Origin: Candidatus Solibacter sp.
GTDB taxonomy: Bacteria > Acidobacteriota > Terriglobia > Bryobacterales > Bryobacteraceae
Direction of reading: 5' to 3'
NCBI GenBank assembly: GCA_017883345.1
Contig: JADGNT010000123.1
Location: 1-9,777, forward strand
DNA length: 9,777 nucleotides
Positions 6,173-9,777 of the stretch are shown piece by piece. Under the pieces are notes generated by a model. That model had not been told where the DNA came from, made no database searches, and was given only the letters and a program-made list of their open reading frames with translations. The position numbers were made by a program, and so were the translations under genes. How positions within the stretch are numbered: the stretch's first letter is position 1; each line of letters opens with the position of its first letter.

Positions 6173-8770
6173 CTACTGGCGGTCCATCCGCGGACCCGGC
6201 TTCCCGTTGGTGGATTGGCGCACCGTGGCCGGGTCGAAGATCCGCTGATCCACTGGCAGTACTTTATAGACCGCGGGATTGGGTTTCATGGAGAACAGGT
6301 CGCTCAGGCCGGTAGCCGTGGCATCGTAGAGATTCAACGGCCCCATCCCCAGCAGCCGGAAGATGGTTTTCAGCAGGCCGGGGAAACTGGTATTGGCGTG
6401 CGAGACGTAGTTCGGCTTGATCCACGGGCCCAGCGCCATCAGCACGGTGCGGTGCGCATCGATGTGGTCCACGCCGCTTTGCGCATCGTCTTCCGTCACC
6501 AGGACCACCGTCTGGCCCCATTCCTTCCTGCCGGAAAGATACTCCACGATGCGGCCGAGCGCGTAGTCGTTATCCGCCACGAAGCTTTCGGCGTACGGAT
6601 AGCCGTCGGCGGGCCGGGCGTCGGCCATGTGGTCGTTGGGCAGGTGGATGAAGACGAACTGCGGCAGCGCCATGCCTTCCATTTCCTGGATGAACTGGGT
6701 GGCGCGAAACTGGTCGGGAACATTCATGTTGAACCCGGGGTACTGGCGCGAGGTATTGCGGTAGAGCGGATCGGGCATGGGGACATTGGTGAGGAAACGC
6801 GCGCCGGTGGGTTCCAGGTCCTTGCCTTCATCCACGCCGGCCAGTTCAAACCCCTCGCCGAAATTGCGAAAGGCGATGTGGTGGCGATCCAGGTGGTGCC
6901 AGATGGTGCCGTTCTCCAGTTGCTCTTCGGGATGCACGGAGGAATCGCTGCCCGCGAAGAGCAGGCGCCCGGGCGCGGTAGAGAGGCGGAAATCCTTCTT
7001 CCGATCGCTGTAGGCCGCCATCAGCGAGCTTTCCGTCCATGCGTTGGGGTAAGACCCCACCAGCCAGTGATGCCCGTCCACGCTGACGTCGCTATCGGCG
7101 TAAAAGTTGTCGCTGATGGCCCACTGGGCGGCCATGGCATGGTGGTTCGGGGTGACGTTGATATCGCGAATGCTGAGCCGCCCCTGCTTCCCGTCCACGT
7201 AGCCCCGGGTTCCAAAGCGCGCGATTTCCGGCATCCCCATGGCGCCGGGAATGTCGCCGAAGACTTCATCGTAAGTGCGATTCTCCTTGACGATCAGCAC
7301 CACGTGCTTGATGCCGGCGGGCAGCGGGCGCTCCGCTTGCGGGCTCGGGCGGAAGCCGTTGGCATCCATCACGAACGCGGTCTTGGCCGCCAGGTCACTG
7401 GCGGCGGGCAACTGGAAAATGGAGACGGAGCCGTGCCGCGCCTGCCCGCGCGGCGCATTGGGACCCTGTCCGAACCCGCGCCCGTTGGCGACGAACACGG
7501 TGTCGCGACCCATGACTACTCGCGTGGGAAACCAGGCGGCCGGAATATGTCCCAGCACGCGCCGCTGGTTGACGTCGATCACGCCCACGGCGTTGATCCC
7601 CGCCTCCGCCACCAGCAGCCATCCGGATTTCTCGTGATAGGCGAGGCCGATCGGCAGCACTCCGCGATAGCGTTCCAGCCCGGGGATGCGAATCGGGATC
7701 TCGGCTTCCACCGCCGCGGTCTTGGCGTCGATCACCGTGATGGTGTCGTCGTTGGCGTTAGAGACGAACACGCGCCCCGCCGCGGCGAGGATCCCCGAAG
7801 GGCTGCTGCCCCCGTGTACGGTCGGCCCAAAAGGCAGACCGGTGCGGATGAAGGTCTCCACTTTCGGCGTGGCGGGAGCGGAAACATCCACCACGCTGAC
7901 GGAGTTGGATTGGCGCACGTTCGGGTCGCCCAGGCCCGGGACTTTGACCGGTCCCCGCTCCGTGGCGCGCTCAGCTCCGGCGACGGCTTCGGCGCTGGGG
8001 AATCCGAAGGCCGGAAAGGCCAACCCGGTGGCGCCCGCCTGCTTCATATCGGCGCCCGGCACGGCCTGGTATTCAAACATGCCGAGGTTGGTGACGTAGA
8101 GTTTGCGCCGGTCGGGGGAAAGCGTCATGGCGAAGGGCAAGCGCCCGACCTTCACCGATGCCACCACCTGCCGCAATCGCGTATCGATCACGGCGACGCG
8201 GAAGTTGGCCTGATCCACCACGTAGAGCATGCCGCGTTCGCTATCCAGCGCCAGATCGCCGGTGTAGCTGTCGTCGTAGCCCTTCTGATTGAGGTCGATG
8301 GCGCGCCGCCGCCCGTTGGGTGCCGCGCCGCTCCAATCGAAGAGGGCGACCTTTCCGGAGTTGCCTTCCGACACCCACGCGGAATGCTCGTTGACAAAAG
8401 CGATTCCCATGAAGACGCTGCGCCAGTCGGCGTCTTCGGCGTCACCGGTATCGCCCTTGGTGCGCGCCAGCAGGTGACGCACCTCCCAGTGGTTGTTCTT
8501 GTCGTGCTCCAGGATGGTGAGCGAGTTGCGTCCGGGCCCGCCATTTGCCGTAATTACGGATTTCCCTTCCGGACTTACCGCTAACCCAAAAGGTCCACTA
8601 CCGGTAAGAAACTGCTCCCCTTCGGGCTGGATGATCCGCCCGCCGGGGAGGATCGCCCCGGTAGGGCGCCGCTGGGCGGACCGTATTCCCGCGGGAGCGT
8701 TGAAGGACTGGGCCGCCAGGGAACCGGCACACGACAGGACGAGGAGGCAATTCCGCAGGGGGTGGAACAC
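6173..8770 (-). CDS. Exported YVTN-type beta-propeller / phosphoesterase (PF04185-like) protein
   Basis: The product is 865 residues if it starts at GTG 8768-8770. The open frame continues upstream to 8923, but that part translates the terminator and palindromic repeat and is not credible. From this GTG a signal peptide follows: FHPLRNCLLVLSCAGSLAAQ, cleaved near AAQ. Residues about 55-460 are a seven-bladed-propeller-like region with YVTN/NHL-style blades (GMLYVVDQANFRVAVID, KLYVTNLGMFEY, RVFVSNANDDTITVID, WLLVAEAGINAVGVID). The C-terminal half is an alkaline-phosphatase-superfamily phosphoesterase: KHVVLIVKENRTYDEVFGD (the ENxxxD motif at about 496-501), TPNHHAMAAQW, SDNFYADSDVSVDGHHWL (553-570), LPNDHMAD (about 710-717) and EDDAQSGVDHIDAHRT (760-775) supply likely metal ligands. 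It probably cleaves a phosphoester in the periplasm; the substrate is unknown. Large fused proteins of this plan are common in soil acidobacteria. No strong ribosome site supports the start. Confidence 0.85.
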   Translation of the reverse strand: MFHPLRNCLLVLSCAGSLAAQSFNAPAGIRSAQRRPTGAILPGGRIIQPEGEQFLTGSGPFGLAVSPEGKSVITANGGPGRNSLTILEHDKNNHWEVRHLLARTKGDTGDAEDADWRSVFMGIAFVNEHSAWVSEGNSGKVALFDWSGAAPNGRRRAIDLNQKGYDDSYTGDLALDSERGMLYVVDQANFRVAVIDTRLRQVVASVKVGRLPFAMTLSPDRRKLYVTNLGMFEYQAVPGADMKQAGATGLAFPAFGFPSAEAVAGAERATERGPVKVPGLGDPNVRQSNSVSVVDVSAPATPKVETFIRTGLPFGPTVHGGSSPSGILAAAGRVFVSNANDDTITVIDAKTAAVEAEIPIRIPGLERYRGVLPIGLAYHEKSGWLLVAEAGINAVGVIDVNQRRVLGHIPAAWFPTRVVMGRDTVFVANGRGFGQGPNAPRGQARHGSVSIFQLPAASDLAAKTAFVMDANGFRPSPQAERPLPAGIKHVVLIVKENRTYDEVFGDIPGAMGMPEIARFGTRGYVDGKQGRLSIRDINVTPNHHAMAAQWAISDNFYADSDVSVDGHHWLVGSYPNAWTESSLMAAYSDRKKDFRLSTAPGRLLFAGSDSSVHPEEQLENGTIWHHLDRHHIAFRNFGEGFELAGVDEGKDLEPTGARFLTNVPMPDPLYRNTSRQYPGFNMNVPDQFRATQFIQEMEGMALPQFVFIHLPNDHMADARPADGYPYAESFVADNDYALGRIVEYLSGRKEWGQTVVLVTEDDAQSGVDHIDAHRTVLMALGPWIKPNYVSHANTSFPGLLKTIFRLLGMGPLNLYDATATGLSDLFSMKPNPAVYKVLPVDQRIFDPATVRQSTNGKPGPRMDRQ

Positions 8771-8855
8771 CTCTACATGATATAACCGCCGCCGCGAAAT
8801 AAACCGTTGCAGAAGTTCAGTCACGAATCGGGAAACCGCTGGCTGAGAAGCTGGG

Positions 8856-8879
8856 AAAAAAACGCCCGCAAGCGGGCGT
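8856..8879 (-). terminator. Rho-independent terminator, - strand
   Basis: Read on the - strand, ACGCCCG, a CTTG tetraloop and CGGGCGT form a perfect seven-bp stem followed by a run of T (seven A at 8856-8862 on the + strand). This is a textbook intrinsic terminator. No gene ends just upstream on that strand, and the phosphoesterase starts 85 bp downstream. It may end an unseen small transcript from 8880-9200, or block read-through into the phosphoesterase gene. Its stem shares 8877-8879 with the neighbouring palindrome arm. Confidence 0.75.
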
Positions 8880-8975
8880 GGCAGGCGGACCCAGAGGGTA
8901 CCCCGCCTGCCACGCCATTGCAAACAGACGACTTGCGGTGGTGGCGCCGGCGGGGTACCCTATGGGTCCGCCTGC
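8877..8975. repeat. Compound palindromic repeat with two inverted copies of the 17-bp core
   Basis: The left unit has perfect 12-bp arms (8877-8888 and 8903-8914) around the GACCCAGAGGGTACCCC core (8888-8904). A second unit in reverse orientation lies at 8949-8975. The 27 bases at 8881-8907 match the complement of 8949-8975 with one mismatch (G versus T in the core). The 41-bp centre (8908-8948) is itself partly self-complementary (ATTGCAA against TTGCGG, GCCAC against GTGGC), so the whole could form one long cruciform. It lies between divergent genes. The layout resembles a small non-autonomous element, but no target-site duplication could be identified. Confidence 0.8.
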
Positions 8976-9153
8976 GCGGTGCGAGTCTTTCACAGTTTCT
9001 AACGCGTGCGGCTCCGATCGGGACCGGTGCCTTTGTGGGTTTTTGCATAGTACCGCGCAACAATTGCTCGATGCGTAAGGAATCCTACTGATCGTTTTTA
9101 CACTGCGGGTGTGGTATATCAAATATAGGAGCAGAACACCCATTCTTTTAGTG

Positions 9154-9182
9154 TTGAGCAGTACAAAACCCGAAGTTGTAAC
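9154..9182 (+). promoter_or_regulatory. Possible promoter for the DUF5818-like / Crp pair
   Basis: TTGAGC (9154-9159) and TGTAAC (9177-9182) sit 17 bases apart, about 67 bases before the ATG at 9249. The -35-like box matches four of six consensus bases and the -10-like box also four of six. The orientation and distance fit the downstream pair, but the match is weak. Confidence 0.25.
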
Positions 9183-9248
9183 GCCTGATCACGAGCTCTG
9201 TGTCGTTTGGCACGCCAACTGCAAAGAAGGCTGGCGGTGGTGATTCTA

Positions 9249-9632
9249 ATGAGACTTCAACCAGCCTCGCTCATAATGTTGACCGTTTTCGCCGTCTTGG
9301 CGCCATCGGCCAATCTATCCGCGGCCCAGGCACCCAACAGCCAGAAAAAGGCACCAAACAGCAATAAAAAAGCGGCGTCCGGATCGTCGCTCTCCGGCTG
9401 TGTGGATGAGAAGGAAGGTCACTACATCCTGGTTGACGACCGGAGTTTAAACCCGGTGGCCGACCTGGAGGCGGACGGCTTTCCTACGGAAGGTTTCGCC
9501 AAACATGTGGGCCATAAGGTGACTGTCCGAGGAACGTCCAACTCGGCAAGCACCCGCCCGGTTTTCAAGGTTCGCAGTATCGAGACAATCAGCGAAACCT
9601 GCGCGCCAACACCCCAATCGGATAAGAAATAA
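9249..9632 (+). CDS. Secreted DUF5818-like protein
   Basis: The product is 127 residues from the ATG at 9249. I prefer this to the TTG at 9207 because it puts a signal peptide at the N-terminus (MRLQPASLIMLTVFAVLAP, with cleavage around LSAAQA) and has a purine-rich GGTGGTG stretch before it. A Lys/Asn/Ser-rich linker (about 30-43, PNSQKKAPNSNKKAASG) with many AAA codons precedes a small OB-like domain: SGCVDEKEGHYILVDD (about 47-62) and FAKHVGHKVTVRGT (about 83-96), the pattern of DUF5818 proteins common in acidobacteria, where a SGxV strand, a YxL strand and a VGxxVxVxG strand recur. Function is unknown; an exported small beta-barrel is inferred. The Crp/Fnr gene begins 20 bases after its stop, so the two are probably co-transcribed. 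Confidence 0.8.
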   Translation: MRLQPASLIMLTVFAVLAPSANLSAAQAPNSQKKAPNSNKKAASGSSLSGCVDEKEGHYILVDDRSLNPVADLEADGFPTEGFAKHVGHKVTVRGTSNSASTRPVFKVRSIETISETCAPTPQSDKK

Positions 9633-9652
9633 ACGTAGTTGGAGGAGACAAA

Positions 9653-9777
9653 ATGGCAACCAGCCCCACGGTATTTGTACCTCAGAAAGCACTCGAAGAT
9701 CCCCTCGCGCATCTGCCCTGCTCCAGCATTGTGGAGTACAAGAAAGGCCAGATGATCTACAATCAGGACCAACCTTC
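9653..9777 (+). CDS. Crp/Fnr-family regulator (3' end outside window)
   Basis: Only the first 41 codons are present. The ATG at 9653 follows a strong Shine-Dalgarno (GGAGGAG, 9641-9647). The visible protein, ending LPCSSIVEYKKGQMIYNQDQ, matches the opening of the cNMP-binding domain of Crp/Fnr regulators in acidobacteria, where the motif continues into the beta-roll. The single Cys23 is not a four-cysteine cluster like that of Fnr. Whether a C-terminal HTH is present cannot be seen. Pairing with a small secreted protein 20 bases upstream suggests a shared signal, but this is inferred. Confidence 0.75.
   Translation, partial: MATSPTVFVPQKALEDPLAHLPCSSIVEYKKGQMIYNQDQP

Larger units (their letters stand above)
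8771..9248. other. 478-bp region without a convincing gene
   Basis: This interval separates the divergent phosphoesterase (-) and DUF5818-like (+) genes. It holds a - strand terminator (8856-8879), a compound palindromic repeat (8877-8975) and a possible promoter at 9154-9182. Frames open through it are translations of repeat DNA or have no ribosome site. The right part is more A/T-rich than the genes. Two weak inverted repeats are present: GGGTGT/ACACCC (9107-9112 and 9136-9141) and TATAT/ATATA (9115-9119 and 9123-9127). Confidence 0.6.

Noticed and set aside
6086..8584. An 832-codon open frame on the + strand opposite the phosphoesterase gene
   Set aside because: Its composition is His/Arg/Gly/Val-rich without domains, as expected for the reverse frame of a high-GC gene, and the - strand frame has clear motifs.
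8771..8923. Longer N-terminus of the phosphoesterase protein
   Set aside because: These codons read through a terminator and palindromic repeat, and would put 51 non-signal residues before an obvious signal peptide.
9107..9141. GGGTGT/ACACCC inverted repeat as a terminator
   Set aside because: Six-bp arms with a 23-base loop and no clean T-run are too weak.
9151..9243. A 30-codon + strand frame from GTG, ending five bases before the DUF5818-like start, as a leader peptide
   Set aside because: The only Shine-Dalgarno-like AGGAG (9127-9131) is 19 bases away from the GTG and the peptide has no regulatory codon run.
1..9777. CRISPR array, tRNA, rRNA, transposase or phage genes
   Set aside because: No regular spaced repeats, cloverleaf-like segments or recombinase/transposase motifs were seen on either strand.

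Overview
This is a high-GC bacterial window. Its protein styles suggest an acidobacterium of the Solibacter/Bryobacter kind: an HTH–TolB-like–TPR regulator, small secreted beta-rich proteins, a DUF5818-like protein next to a Crp/Fnr regulator, and a YVTN-propeller/phosphoesterase protein. This placement comes from family resemblance only, since no rRNA or marker gene is present.

Layout from left to right. A + strand gene cut by the left edge (HTH, TolB-like domain, TPRs) ends at 1470. It faces a - strand block across a repeat-rich 105 bp spacer. The - block, read right to left, holds a C-terminal half of a cyclooxygenase/alpha-dioxygenase-like heme peroxidase (3631-4662), a secreted hypothetical protein (2779-3579), a winged-HTH protein with a near-perfect operator-like palindrome before its start (2196-2726), and a small secreted protein (1576-2031). 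A dihydrodipicolinate-synthase-superfamily aldolase (4661-5554, +) starts base-on-base against the truncated peroxidase. It overlaps tail to tail with a stand-alone cyclic-nucleotide-binding-domain protein (5544-5999, -). A large exported beta-propeller plus phosphoesterase protein fills 6173-8770 (-). After about 480 bp without a convincing gene, containing a terminator and a compound inverted repeat, a DUF5818-like secreted protein (9249-9632) and the start of a Crp/Fnr regulator (9653 to the edge) form a + strand pair.

The genes do not form one obvious pathway. The main points of interest are: (1) the peroxidase, which has lost its N-terminal half exactly where the aldolase gene begins; (2) a dispersed palindromic repeat whose 17-bp core (GACCCAGAGGGTACCCC) occurs three times exactly and once with one mismatch in this window, always at gene edges, including one copy embedded in the arm of a different inverted-repeat element; (3) operator-like repeats upstream of two - strand genes; (4) a classic terminator 85 bp before the phosphoesterase start, overlapping a competing hairpin. 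No CRISPR array, tRNA, rRNA, transposase or recognisable defence system was seen.
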